Source of the DNA: CAZUZD01 sp964624465
GTDB lineage: Bacteria > Planctomycetota > Planctomycetia > Isosphaerales > Isosphaeraceae
Direction of reading: 5' to 3'
DNA length: 33,929 bases
NCBI GenBank assembly: GCA_964624465.1
Contig: CAZUZD010000027.1
Coordinates: forward strand, 1-33,929
Shown here: positions 23,701-31,256 of the stretch, piece after piece
Numbering within the stretch: the first letter of the stretch is position 1
Layout: each line of letters begins with the position of its first letter
The notes under the pieces: generated by a model
The model's database searches: none
Seen by the model: only the letters and a program-made list of their open reading frames with translations
Told to the model about the DNA's origin: nothing
Made by a program: the position numbers and the translations under genes

Positions 23701-24031
23701 GAGAATCCGGCTCCGTCCCGGGTCGATCCGCCCTGGTGCGCCGCCAGGCTGCGCGGCGGACCCAGGAGATTCTACGTCCCCGGACCCGTGCCTGGCAGTC
23801 GCACGCGCCCGGATCGACCCCGAATGCAGCGGGCAGCCTGGCATCCGAAACGACGGCGGGGCGGGGGGGGGGGCCCCCCCGGCCCCCCCCCCCCCCCCAA
23901 CCCCCCCCGCCCCCCCCCCGGGGCCCCCGCCCCCCGCAACCCCAACCGCGGGGGGGGGGGGCGGCCCCCCCCGGCGCCCCGCCCGCCCCGACCGATCCGG
24001 TCCGGACCCAGCCGTGGTCCCGAGGCCCGGC
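23701..24031. other. Intergenic region containing a G/C homopolymer tract
   Basis: This 331-bp gap separates two minus-strand secreted-protein genes. From about 23861 to 23980 it is made of long runs of G or C. Frames crossing this tract translate to poly-Pro/Gly without a domain, so I do not call a gene here. No promoter could be placed. Confidence 0.6.
23861..23980. repeat. Poly-G/poly-C low-complexity tract
   Basis: About 120 bp is nearly all G or C, in runs of 7 to 18 identical bases (for example C runs at 23883-23898 and 23900s, and a G run near 23950-23961). Nothing comparable occurs elsewhere in the window. It may be a true slippage-prone tract or a consensus error in a structured region. 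Confidence 0.8.
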
Positions 24032-24403
24032 TCACCAGCGGTAGGGCGCCCAGCCCGATCGCGGGCCGAGCAGGCCGCGACGACCACCGTAGTAGTAGCC
24101 GGGGGTCGAGTAGTTCGACCAGCCGTACGCCGGGGTCACGCCCCGATAGCCCGAGCTGTAGACCGTGGTGGTGCCGTAGCGGTACGGGCTGTAGCGGTAA
24201 GTGTTGTAGCCATAGGGCGTGACGTAGCGGGTCGTGTTGTACGGGGTGACGTAGCCGCCGTAGTTCACGCCGTTTCCGATGGTCACGCCCTGGCCGTTGT
24301 ACGGGTTGCCGATCGTGACGGCGAACTGCGCCTCGGATCGCCGGGCCATCCCACCCAGACCGATCAGGGCGGCCAGCGCCGCCAGGGTGATGATGCGTCG
24401 CAT
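24032..24403 (-). CDS. Small secreted Tyr-rich protein of unknown function
   Basis: This encodes 123 residues from the ATG at 24403-24401, with a strong GGAGGAA 5 nt upstream. The signal peptide is MRRIITLAALAALIGLGG with likely cleavage near RSEA (residue 25). The mature part is unusually rich in Tyr, with Thr, Gly, Arg and Ser: YVTPYNTTRYVTPYGYN, YRYSPYRYGTT and PGYYYGGRRG. The charge is positive and there is no Cys. No family is recognised. It is transcribed divergently from the mntH-type gene and shares its 257-bp upstream region, so it could be co-regulated with metal uptake; this is an inference from position only. Confidence 0.8.
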   Translation of the reverse strand: MRRIITLAALAALIGLGGMARRSEAQFAVTIGNPYNGQGVTIGNGVNYGGYVTPYNTTRYVTPYGYNTYRYSPYRYGTTTVYSSGYRGVTPAYGWSNYSTPGYYYGGRRGLLGPRSGWAPYRW

Positions 24404-24548
24404 GGGGTTCCTCCATCTGACGGAATCGACTCGCCAGCTCGGGCCCGCACCGGCCGGTGGGCCGGCCCCCGGGCCGTCTGACACCCCTCACCCCGATGCA
24501 GACCGCGTACCAGACCGCCCACCGCCGGGATTTCGGAAGCCCAAAGAA

Positions 24549-24570
24549 ATTTTGTTTGGTTTATCAAAAT
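24549..24570. promoter_or_regulatory. AT-rich inverted repeat, candidate operator before the Nramp gene
   Basis: ATTTTG (24549-24554) and CAAAAT (24565-24570) are perfect inverted half-sites with a 10-nt spacer. They lie in an AT-rich patch directly upstream of the -35 element at 24576 and between two divergent genes. Placement and composition resemble operators of metalloregulators (MntR/Fur/DtxR type), but the sequence does not match a published consensus that I can name. Confidence 0.45.
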
Positions 24571-24575
24571 GCGGC

Positions 24576-24604
24576 TTGTCGGGCCGGACGACTGGTGCTA
24601 GGGT
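24576..24604 (+). promoter_or_regulatory. Sigma70-like promoter for the Nramp-USP gene
   Basis: TTGTCG (24576-24581, 4/6), a 17-nt spacer, TAGGGT (24599-24604, 3/6, keeping the T-A...T positions). The leader would be about 50 nt. The inverted repeat sits just upstream. Confidence 0.45.
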
Positions 24605-24660
24605 GGGCCGTCCGGTGCAAGAATCCGGCCGAGCGGGGGTGGGCGGAGGGCGGGATCAGC

Positions 24661-26673
24661 ATGGCACGCGACGACGGGGCGGTGGGGCCGCGACGCTCCC
24701 TGGAGGAGGTGCACGGCACGGTCGCGGTCCATGCGGGCTCGAACCCGTTCAAGCGGCTCTTCGCGTTCCTGGGCCCGGCGTACATGGTCAGCGTCGGCTA
24801 CATGGACCCGGGCAACTGGGCCACCGACCTGGAGGGCGGCGTCCGCTTCGGCTACGCCCTGCTCTGGGTGCTGCTGATGTCGAACCTGATGGCCGTGCTC
24901 CTGCAGACGCTCTCGGCGCGGCTCGGGGTGGTCACCGGTCACGACCTGGCGCAGGCGTGCCGGGCCGAGTACTCACGGCCGGTGAACTTCGTGCTCTGGC
25001 TGCTGGCCGAGGTGGCGATCGCCGCCACCGACCTGGCCGAGGTGCTGGGCACGATCATCGCGCTGAAGCTGCTCTTCGACCTGCCGCTGCTCGTCGGTTG
25101 CGCCATCACGGCGCTCGACACCTTCCTGCTGCTGTACCTGCAGAAGCTGGGGATCCGGAAGATGGAGGCGTTCATCCTGGCGCTGGTGGCCACGATCGGC
25201 GCCTGTTTCCTGGTGCAGCTCATCCTGGCCCGGCCCGACCTGGCCGGCATGGCGAAGGGGCTGATTCCGAGCCTGCCGGGCGGCAGCGGTCGGGAGTCGT
25301 CGCTGTACGTGGCGATCGGCATCCTGGGCGCCACGGTCATGCCGCACAACCTGTACCTGCACTCGGCGCTGGTGCAGTCGCGTCGGATCGGGCCGGACCA
25401 CGCGAGCAAGGCCCGCGCCTGCCGGTTCAACCTGATCGACTCGGTCATCGCGCTCAACGCCGCCTTCTTCGTGAACGCGGCGATCCTGGTGCTGGCCGCG
25501 GCCACCTTCTACCGCGGCGGCCAGGCGGTCACCGGCATCGAGAACGCCTACGAGCTGTTGCCGAAGTTCCTCGGCCCGGCGGCCCCGATCCTCTTCGGCA
25601 TCGCCCTGCTCTGCGCCGGCCAGAGCTCGACGCTGACCGGCACGCTCGCCGGGCAGATCGTGATGGAGGGGTATCTGCACATCCGGCTGGCCCCCTGGCT
25701 GCGGCGGCTGATCACCCGCACGCTGGCGCTGGTGCCGGCGGTGATCGTCATCGCCCTGGCCGGCGACTCGGCGACGCAGGGCCTGCTCGTCCTCAGCCAG
25801 GTGATCCTGAGCCTGCAGCTCTCGTTCGCGGTGGTGCCCCTGATCCACTTCACCTCGAACCGCAAGAACATGGGCGCATTCGCGACCCCGCTCTGGGGTC
25901 AGGCGCTGGCCTGGCTGGTCGCGGCGGTGATCGTGGGCCTGAACGCCAAGCTCGTGGTCGACGAGTCGATCGACGCCGTCGCCTACGCCTGGGAGCACTG
26001 GCCCCGGGCCGGCGCCCTCGGGCTGGGCGCGGGCCTGGCGACGGTCATCACCGCCGCCGTGGCCCTGCTGGTCTGGATCACGCTCAAGCCCTGGCTCCGG
26101 CCCGCCCCGCCCTGGAGCGAGACGGCGACGGCCCCGTTGGAGCTGGACTGGGCCGACGCCCTGCGACCCCGCAAGCTCGACACGATCGGCGTGGCCCTGG
26201 AGCATGGCCCCGCCGACGCCGAGATCCTCAGCCGCGCCCTCGGCCTGGCCGAGCACGGCCGCACCCGGCTGGTCCTGATCCACGTCGCCGACACCCCGGC
26301 CAGCCAGATGCTCGGCGCCGAGACCGGCGACCGGCACACCGAGGCCGACGACCGGTACCTCGTCGAGGTCGCCCGGGTGCTCCAGGAGCAGGGGTATCCG
26401 GCCGAGCCCGCGCTGCTGCGCGGGCCGGATCGGGTCGGCGAGATCGTGGGTCACCTGAAGCGGCACCCGGTCGACATGCTGGTGGTCGGCTCGCACGGCC
26501 ACGGCCTGGTGCGTGACCTGATGTTCGGCGAGACGGTCGACCGGGTACGCCACGGCCTGGACATCCCCATGCTGGTGGCGCGGCCCGGCGGCGCGGGCGG
26601 CTCCGGCTCGCGGCTGGCCGACGACGACCTGGGGCGGGCCCTCGGCGGCACCCCGGCCGGGCGCGAGGCCTGA
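24661..26673 (+). CDS. mntH: Nramp-family Mn2+/Fe2+ transporter with C-terminal universal-stress-protein domain
   Basis: This encodes 670 residues from the ATG at 24661, with GGAGGG about 10 nt upstream; a longer frame from 24457 would cover the promoter. Residues of about 30-480 form the Nramp membrane core. TM1 carries DPGN (49-52) and TM6 carries MPHN (227-230), the metal-binding motifs of proton-coupled Mn2+/Fe2+ importers. The remaining helices are intact. Residues from about 506 to 640 form a USP-like domain: LDTIGVALEHGPADAEIL, RLVLIHVAD, and the nucleotide-loop pattern VVGSHGHGLVRDLMFGETV, in which the usual G-S/T after the nine-residue gap reads G-E-T. This suggests nucleotide sensing or altered binding by the cytoplasmic tail. 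Normal MntH has about 410-450 residues and no tail. Confidence 0.93.
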   Translation: MARDDGAVGPRRSLEEVHGTVAVHAGSNPFKRLFAFLGPAYMVSVGYMDPGNWATDLEGGVRFGYALLWVLLMSNLMAVLLQTLSARLGVVTGHDLAQACRAEYSRPVNFVLWLLAEVAIAATDLAEVLGTIIALKLLFDLPLLVGCAITALDTFLLLYLQKLGIRKMEAFILALVATIGACFLVQLILARPDLAGMAKGLIPSLPGGSGRESSLYVAIGILGATVMPHNLYLHSALVQSRRIGPDHASKARACRFNLIDSVIALNAAFFVNAAILVLAAATFYRGGQAVTGIENAYELLPKFLGPAAPILFGIALLCAGQSSTLTGTLAGQIVMEGYLHIRLAPWLRRLITRTLALVPAVIVIALAGDSATQGLLVLSQVILSLQLSFAVVPLIHFTSNRKNMGAFATPLWGQALAWLVAAVIVGLNAKLVVDESIDAVAYAWEHWPRAGALGLGAGLATVITAAVALLVWITLKPWLRPAPPWSETATAPLELDWADALRPRKLDTIGVALEHGPADAEILSRALGLAEHGRTRLVLIHVADTPASQMLGAETGDRHTEADDRYLVEVARVLQEQGYPAEPALLRGPDRVGEIVGHLKRHPVDMLVVGSHGHGLVRDLMFGETVDRVRHGLDIPMLVARPGGAGGSGSRLADDDLGRALGGTPAGREA

Positions 26674-26775
26674 GAGTCGGGAGGTTTCAGGGGCGGTCCG
26701 AGGTGCGATCGGCCGTGGCGTCGGCGTCCGGCGCCGCGGGTCGGGCCGCGATCAGGGGGTGCCGGGGCCCGTCCG

Positions 26776-26811
26776 GGCGTCGGCCGAGGTCGCCTCGCAA
26801 CTGCCGACGCC
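26776..26811 (+). terminator. Long bulged hairpin after the Nramp-USP gene
   Basis: GGCGTCGGC (26776-26784) pairs with GCCGACGCC (26803-26811); directly inside, CGAGG (26785-26789) pairs with CCTCG (26793-26797). The result is a stem of 14 bp with a 5-nt bulge and a TCG loop, about 100 nt after the stop. There is no U-tract. It is a terminator or mRNA-end structure by position. Confidence 0.45.
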
Positions 26812-26942
26812 GGGGGGGCGCATGCCGCCGGCGCCCGGTCGGGAAATCCGGCGATCGCGGCCCTGTGCGCCCGGGGGGCCACCTCGTTAAAGTAGGGACG
26901 CCGCCCCCCCTGCCCCCGCATTCCACCGGCCCGCGCGACGCG

Positions 26943-27470
26943 ATGGCGATCACGTATTACAAGCGGTACCGGATGGAGATCGACCTCGACGGGGCGCCCC
27001 CGTCGCCGCTGCCCGAACCCTACTGGTGGGTGGCCTGGGACGAGGGCCTCATCGACATCCACGCAGCCGTGAAGTACCGCTGCTTCCGGCGCGAGCTGGA
27101 CAGCCTGGTCTTCCCCTGCCTGGGGGACGCCCTGGGCTGCGAGCGGCTGATGCGCGAGATCCGCCGCAAGCCGGGGTTCCTCCCCGGCGCCACCTGGCTG
27201 ATCGCCTGCCCCGAGGGGTACGTGGCCACGATCCAGGGGGTGATGGATCGCGGGCCGATCGGTGCGATCCAGAATGTGGGCGTGATCCCCGAGTACCGCA
27301 GCCAGGGGCTGGGCCGGGCGCTGGTGCGCCGGGCCCTGGACGGCTTCTTCGCGGCAGGCCTGCAGCGGGCGTACCTGGAGGTGACGGCCGAGAACGAGGG
27401 GGCCGTGCGGCTCTACCAGGACCTCGGGTTCCAGCGGGCCAAGACGCTGTTCAAGGCCGTCGACGTCTGA
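26943..27470 (+). CDS. GNAT-family N-acetyltransferase
   Basis: This encodes 175 residues from the ATG at 26943 (MAITYYKRYRMEIDL). An upstream in-frame extension to 26703 is Arg/Gly/Pro-rich and not protein-like. The GNAT fold shows in the acetyl-CoA loop VIPEYRSQGLGRALVRRAL (motif A, Q/RxxGxG/A) and motif B LEVTAENEGAVRLYQDLGF. The N-terminal half, with PYWWVAWDEGLIDIHAAVKYRCFRRE, is a group-specific segment for substrate binding. It is cytoplasmic. The substrate could be a small amine, an amino acid or a protein N-terminus and cannot be told from sequence. No clear Shine-Dalgarno sequence is present. Confidence 0.9.
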   Translation: MAITYYKRYRMEIDLDGAPPSPLPEPYWWVAWDEGLIDIHAAVKYRCFRRELDSLVFPCLGDALGCERLMREIRRKPGFLPGATWLIACPEGYVATIQGVMDRGPIGAIQNVGVIPEYRSQGLGRALVRRALDGFFAAGLQRAYLEVTAENEGAVRLYQDLGFQRAKTLFKAVDV

Positions 27471-27522
27471 GCTCCGGGGGCCTCGGGTCCCGATCCGGCC
27501 CGGGTGAGTCCGCGCGCCCGCC

Positions 27523-27552
27523 TTGCCGGCGCAGGGGGGGGCCGGCTACCCT
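27523..27552 (+). promoter_or_regulatory. Sigma70-like promoter for the M16 peptidase operon
   Basis: TTGCCG (27523-27528, 4/6), an 18-nt G-rich spacer, TACCCT (27547-27552, 3/6 with the T-A...T positions). The leader would be about 70 nt before the ATG at 27631. Confidence 0.45.
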
Positions 27553-27630
27553 GGACAGGTAGGGCGCGCCCGCCCGGCGGTCCGGCGTCAGACCGGGCGC
27601 CCGCTCCCCCCTGGTCTGAACGGCGAGTGT

Positions 27631-28869
27631 ATGAGTATCGAGATCTCGCAGCACGTCTTCCCGAACGGCCTGGTCCTGCTCGCTGAACGCATGCCCGCCG
27701 TGCGTTCGGCCGCCTGCACGATGCTCCTGCCCGCGGGCTCGGCCTATGAGGCCCCCAACCGCGCCGGCACGGCCACGATGCTCTCCGAGTGGGTGATGCG
27801 CGGCGCCGGCGACCGCGACAGCCGCGAGCTGCTGACGGCGCTGGAGAACCTCGGCGTCAGCCACGGCATCGGCGCCCAGGCGGTGCACACCAGCCTGACG
27901 GCCGCGACCCTGGGCCGGAACCTGATCCCGGCGCTGGGCATCTTCGCCGACGTGCTCCGCCGGCCCCGGCTCGACGAGGACGAGCTGGAGCCGATCCGCG
28001 CCCTGGCCATCCAGGGCATCCAGAGCCTGGAGGATGACCCGGGCACGAAGGTGATCTACGAGCTCCGGCGCCGCCACTTCCCCGCCCCCTGGGGCCAGCC
28101 CTCGTGCGGCACGCCCGAAGGCCTCGAAGCCGTCGGCGCCGACGACCTGAAGCGGTTCCTCGCCCTGGGCTACCGGCCCAACGGCGCCATCATGGCCGTG
28201 GCCGGGGCCATCGAGTGGGAGTCGCTCCGCGACACCGTCGGCGAGCTGCTCGGCGACTGGCAGCCGCAGCCCGAGCCGGTCGTCACCCCGCTGCCCACCG
28301 GGCCGCGGCGCGACCACCTCCTGAAGGACACCCAGCAGATCCAGATCGCGCTGGCCTACCCGACGGTCACCGTCAACCACCCCGACTATTACCTGGCCCG
28401 CGCCACCGCGGCCATCCTGGGCGGCTACTCCTCGGCCCGGCTGTTCACTGAGGTCCGCGAGAAGCGGGGCCTGTGCTACTCGGTCTACGCCGGCTACGAG
28501 AGCCTCAAGGACCGCGCCGCCGTGCTCTGCTACGCCGGCACCTCCGCCGAGCGGGCGCAGGAGACGCTGGACGTGACACTCGCCGAGATCAAGCGGCTGG
28601 CCGTCGACGGCATCGACGCCGAGGAGCTCGACACCATGCGGGCGGGCCTTAAGTCGTCGCTGATCATGCAGCAGGAGTCGAGCCTGAGCCGCTCCTCGTC
28701 GCTGGCCTCCGACTGGTACTACCTGGGCCGGGTCCGCTCGCTCGCCGAGATCGCCGGGGCCCTCGACGGCCTGACCGTCGCCGCCGTCAACCGGTTCGCC
28801 GCCGACCAGCCGATCGACGACCTCACGGTGCTGACGCTCGGCCCCCGGGCCCTGTCGCTGCCCGCCTGA
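27631..28869 (+). CDS. M16 (insulinase-like) peptidase subunit lacking the zinc site, with R/Y pair
   Basis: This encodes 412 residues from the ATG at 27631. It has the two homologous roll domains of M16 peptidases: NGLVLLAERMPAVRSAACTMLLPAGSAYE at the N-terminus and the peptidase_M16_C domain from about residue 190. The zinc motif HxxEH is replaced by TMLSE (residues 49-53), so it cannot bind the catalytic metal. It keeps the C-domain pair in EVREKRGLCYSV: R276 and Y283, seven apart, which contact substrate. It therefore looks like the non-zinc partner of the next gene (55 nt downstream, same length), as in heterodimeric M16B enzymes and mitochondrial processing peptidase. No signal peptide is visible, so it is probably cytoplasmic. 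Substrate peptides are unknown. Confidence 0.92.
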   Translation: MSIEISQHVFPNGLVLLAERMPAVRSAACTMLLPAGSAYEAPNRAGTATMLSEWVMRGAGDRDSRELLTALENLGVSHGIGAQAVHTSLTAATLGRNLIPALGIFADVLRRPRLDEDELEPIRALAIQGIQSLEDDPGTKVIYELRRRHFPAPWGQPSCGTPEGLEAVGADDLKRFLALGYRPNGAIMAVAGAIEWESLRDTVGELLGDWQPQPEPVVTPLPTGPRRDHLLKDTQQIQIALAYPTVTVNHPDYYLARATAAILGGYSSARLFTEVREKRGLCYSVYAGYESLKDRAAVLCYAGTSAERAQETLDVTLAEIKRLAVDGIDAEELDTMRAGLKSSLIMQQESSLSRSSSLASDWYYLGRVRSLAEIAGALDGLTVAAVNRFAADQPIDDLTVLTLGPRALSLPA

Positions 28870-28924
28870 GCGGCCGTGGTCCCTCTCGCGCCCCTCGAAC
28901 GCACGCCGACGGAGCCTCTCTGCC

Positions 28925-30163
28925 GTGAAGTTTCACGAGACGACCTTGCCCAACGGCCTCCGGGTGGTGGCCGAGCTGAACGACCGGGCGCACTCGGTGG
29001 CCGCCGGCTTCTTCGTGAGGGCCGGCAGCCGCGACGAGACCGCCGCCGAGTCGGGCGTGTCGCACTTCCTCGAGCACATGGCCTTCAAGGGCAGCGCCAC
29101 CCGCGACGCCATCGCCGTCAACCGCGAGCTCGACCGCATCGGCGCCAAACACAACGCACAGACCTCCGAAGAGGACACGATCTACCACGTCACCAGCCTG
29201 CCGGAGTACTTCCCGCGGGCCTTCGACGTGCTCGGCGACATCCTCCGCCCGGTGCTCCGAGCCGAGGACTTCGAGACCGAGAAGCAGGTCATCCTGGAAG
29301 AGATCCAGATGTACCTGGACAACCCCATGTCCGTCGCCTACGAGGCCGCCAAGGCCGCGCACTTCGGGCCGCACCCGCTGGGTCAGAGCATCCTCGGCTC
29401 TCCCGAGTCGATCACGGCGCTGACCGTCGACCAGATGCGCAGCTACTTCGAGCGCCGCTACAGCCCGCCGAACATCGTGCTGGCCGTCGCCGGCAAGACG
29501 AGCTGGGAGCAGGTCGTCGAGCTGGCCGAGTCCCACTGCGGCGCCTGGTCGGGCGCGCCGGCCGGCCGCACCGCGCTGCCGCCGCACGGCCAGGCGGCCT
29601 TCGAGGCCCTGCTCCGCGAGGAGGACCGCCAGCAGACCTTGCTCGCCGTCTCCGATGGCCCGCCCCTGGAGAGCGAGGACCGCTACGCCGCCTCGCTGCT
29701 GGCCACCATCGTCGGCGACCACTCCGGCTCGCGGCTCTACTGGACCCTGATCGACCCCGGCTACGCCGACGGCGTCGAGCTGAGCTACCAGGACTACAAC
29801 CGCGGCGGCGCCTTCTACACCGTCGTGAGCTGCGAGCCCGAGGAGGCGCAGTCGAACCTGGAGCGCGTGGCCCGCACCTACCGCCAGATCCAGGCCAAGG
29901 GGCCCACGCCCGAGGAGCTCAGCCAGGCGCAGAATAAGGTGCTCGCCCGCGCCGTGCTCCGGAGCGAGCGCCCGATGGGCCGGCTCATGTCGCTGGGCTT
30001 CCACTGGATGTACCGCGGCGAGTATCGCGACATCCAGGCCGAGCTCGACGCCTACCAGGCCGTCACCGTGGATGACCTGAAGCGGGTGCTGGCCGACTGG
30101 CCCCTGACGCCGATGACGATCGTCTCCGTCGGGCCCACCACCGACGTGCACAAGCCCGGCTGA
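28925..30163 (+). CDS. M16 (insulinase-like) zinc peptidase catalytic subunit
   Basis: This encodes 412 residues from the GTG at 28925, giving the family start MKFHETTLPNGLRVVAE. The inverted zinc motif HFLEH (H47, E50, H51) is intact, and the third ligand is a Glu in KQVILEEI (E125 or E126), about 75 residues later. The C-terminal domain lacks the R/Y pair: the aligned segment SRLYWTLIDPGYADG has Ile and Gly at those places. Together with the preceding gene it would make one complete active site. It has no evident signal peptide. These enzymes degrade or process peptides of limited size in a closed chamber. The 55-nt gap to the upstream gene and 30-nt gap to the downstream gene imply one operon. 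Confidence 0.94.
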   Translation: MKFHETTLPNGLRVVAELNDRAHSVAAGFFVRAGSRDETAAESGVSHFLEHMAFKGSATRDAIAVNRELDRIGAKHNAQTSEEDTIYHVTSLPEYFPRAFDVLGDILRPVLRAEDFETEKQVILEEIQMYLDNPMSVAYEAAKAAHFGPHPLGQSILGSPESITALTVDQMRSYFERRYSPPNIVLAVAGKTSWEQVVELAESHCGAWSGAPAGRTALPPHGQAAFEALLREEDRQQTLLAVSDGPPLESEDRYAASLLATIVGDHSGSRLYWTLIDPGYADGVELSYQDYNRGGAFYTVVSCEPEEAQSNLERVARTYRQIQAKGPTPEELSQAQNKVLARAVLRSERPMGRLMSLGFHWMYRGEYRDIQAELDAYQAVTVDDLKRVLADWPLTPMTIVSVGPTTDVHKPG

Positions 30164-30193
30164 GCCCCTTGACCCCGCTGGGAGCCCGACCGG

Positions 30194-31102
30194 ATGCGGA
30201 TCGTCAGCCTGCTGCCCTCGCTCACCGAGCTGGTCGCCGCGCTCGGGCACGGCGACGACCTCGTCGGCGTCACCCACGAGTGCGACTTCCCCCCCGGCGT
30301 CGAGCGGCTCCCGCACCTGACCCGCTCGCACATCCCCGCCGGGGCCACCAGCGCCGAGATCGACGGCCTGGTCGCCGCCCAGGCCGGGTCGCTCTACGCC
30401 CTGGATGACGCGACCCTGGCAGCGCTGCGGCCCGAGCTGATCCTCACCCAGAGCCAGTGCGACGTCTGCGCCGTCAGCGAGCCGACCGTGCGGGCCGTGG
30501 CCGCCGGCCTGCCGGGCGCCCCGCCGGTCGAGAGCGTGAACCCCCGCGACCTGGCCGGCCTGTTCGCCATGTTCCGCCGCATCGGCGACCTGCTCGGCCC
30601 GGCCGCCCGCGCCCGGGCCGACGCGATCGTCGCCGGCTTCGAGGCCACCGCCGCCACCATCCGCGACCGCCGCGGCGACCGGCCCCGGCCCCGGGTCGCG
30701 CTGCTGGAGTGGACCGATCCGCTGTTCGTGGCCGGCCACTGGAACCCCGAGCTGATCGCCTGGGCCGGCGGCGACGAGGTCCTCGGCCGCGCCGGTGCCG
30801 ACTCGGTGCGGGCCCCCTGGGAGGCGCTGGTCGCCGCGGCGCCCGAGGTCCTGATCGTCGCCCCCTGCGGCTTCGCCCTCGACCGGGTGGCCGCCGAGAC
30901 CCGGGCCCTGGCGGGTCGGCCGGGCTGGTCGGACCTGCTGGCGGTCCGCGACGGTCGGGTCGTGCTGGCCGACGGCAACGCCCTGTTCTCGCGGCCCGGC
31001 CCCCGGCTGGAGGTCGCGCTCCGGGTGGCGGCCGTCGCGGTCGACCCCGATCGGTGCGCCGACCTGGCCCCGGCGGGGCACTGGGCCGCCTGGACGGGTT
31101 GA
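30194..31102 (+). CDS. Cobalamin-binding/BtuF-like protein without signal peptide
   Basis: This encodes 302 residues from the ATG at 30194. The start MRIVSLLPSLTELVAALGHGDDLVGVTHECDFP is the classic beginning of the type III periplasmic-binding fold (BtuF/FecB-like, Pfam PF01497). ALRPELILTQSQCDVCAVSE, PRVALLEWTDPLFVAGHWNPELI and APWEALVAAAPEVLIVAPCG follow. Unlike BtuF it has no export signal; such short forms are annotated as cobalamin-binding proteins, but binding is not shown. A cysteine pair (CDVC) follows the first lobe. No BtuC, BtuD or TonB receptor is nearby. It lies 30 nt after the M16 catalytic subunit and is probably in the same operon, with a link that is unclear. Confidence 0.85.
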   Translation: MRIVSLLPSLTELVAALGHGDDLVGVTHECDFPPGVERLPHLTRSHIPAGATSAEIDGLVAAQAGSLYALDDATLAALRPELILTQSQCDVCAVSEPTVRAVAAGLPGAPPVESVNPRDLAGLFAMFRRIGDLLGPAARARADAIVAGFEATAATIRDRRGDRPRPRVALLEWTDPLFVAGHWNPELIAWAGGDEVLGRAGADSVRAPWEALVAAAPEVLIVAPCGFALDRVAAETRALAGRPGWSDLLAVRDGRVVLADGNALFSRPGPRLEVALRVAAVAVDPDRCADLAPAGHWAAWTG

Positions 31103-31129
31103 GCGACCCCGGCGGGGGGGACATTGCTC

Positions 31130-31158
31130 TTGAATCAACGGGCTCCTGCCGTCACAAT
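31130..31158 (+). promoter_or_regulatory. Sigma70-like promoter for rplY
   Basis: TTGAAT (31130-31135, 4/6), a 17-nt spacer, CACAAT (31153-31158, 4/6). Transcription would start near 31165, with a leader of about 90 nt before the ATG at 31257. Confidence 0.55.
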
Positions 31159-31256
31159 TACGCGATGCGCGGTCCGTCGGGCCGCTTGGGTAATGTTGCC
31201 GCCGCCCCGCACAGTCGCGGACAGCCGGCGGCGGTTCGCGCTGGGAAGCTCTCGTC

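Noticed and set aside
23736..24044. Proline-rich plus-strand and minus-strand frames across the homopolymer tract
   Set aside because: The coding potential comes only from G/C runs (poly-Pro, poly-Gly); no start context and no domain.
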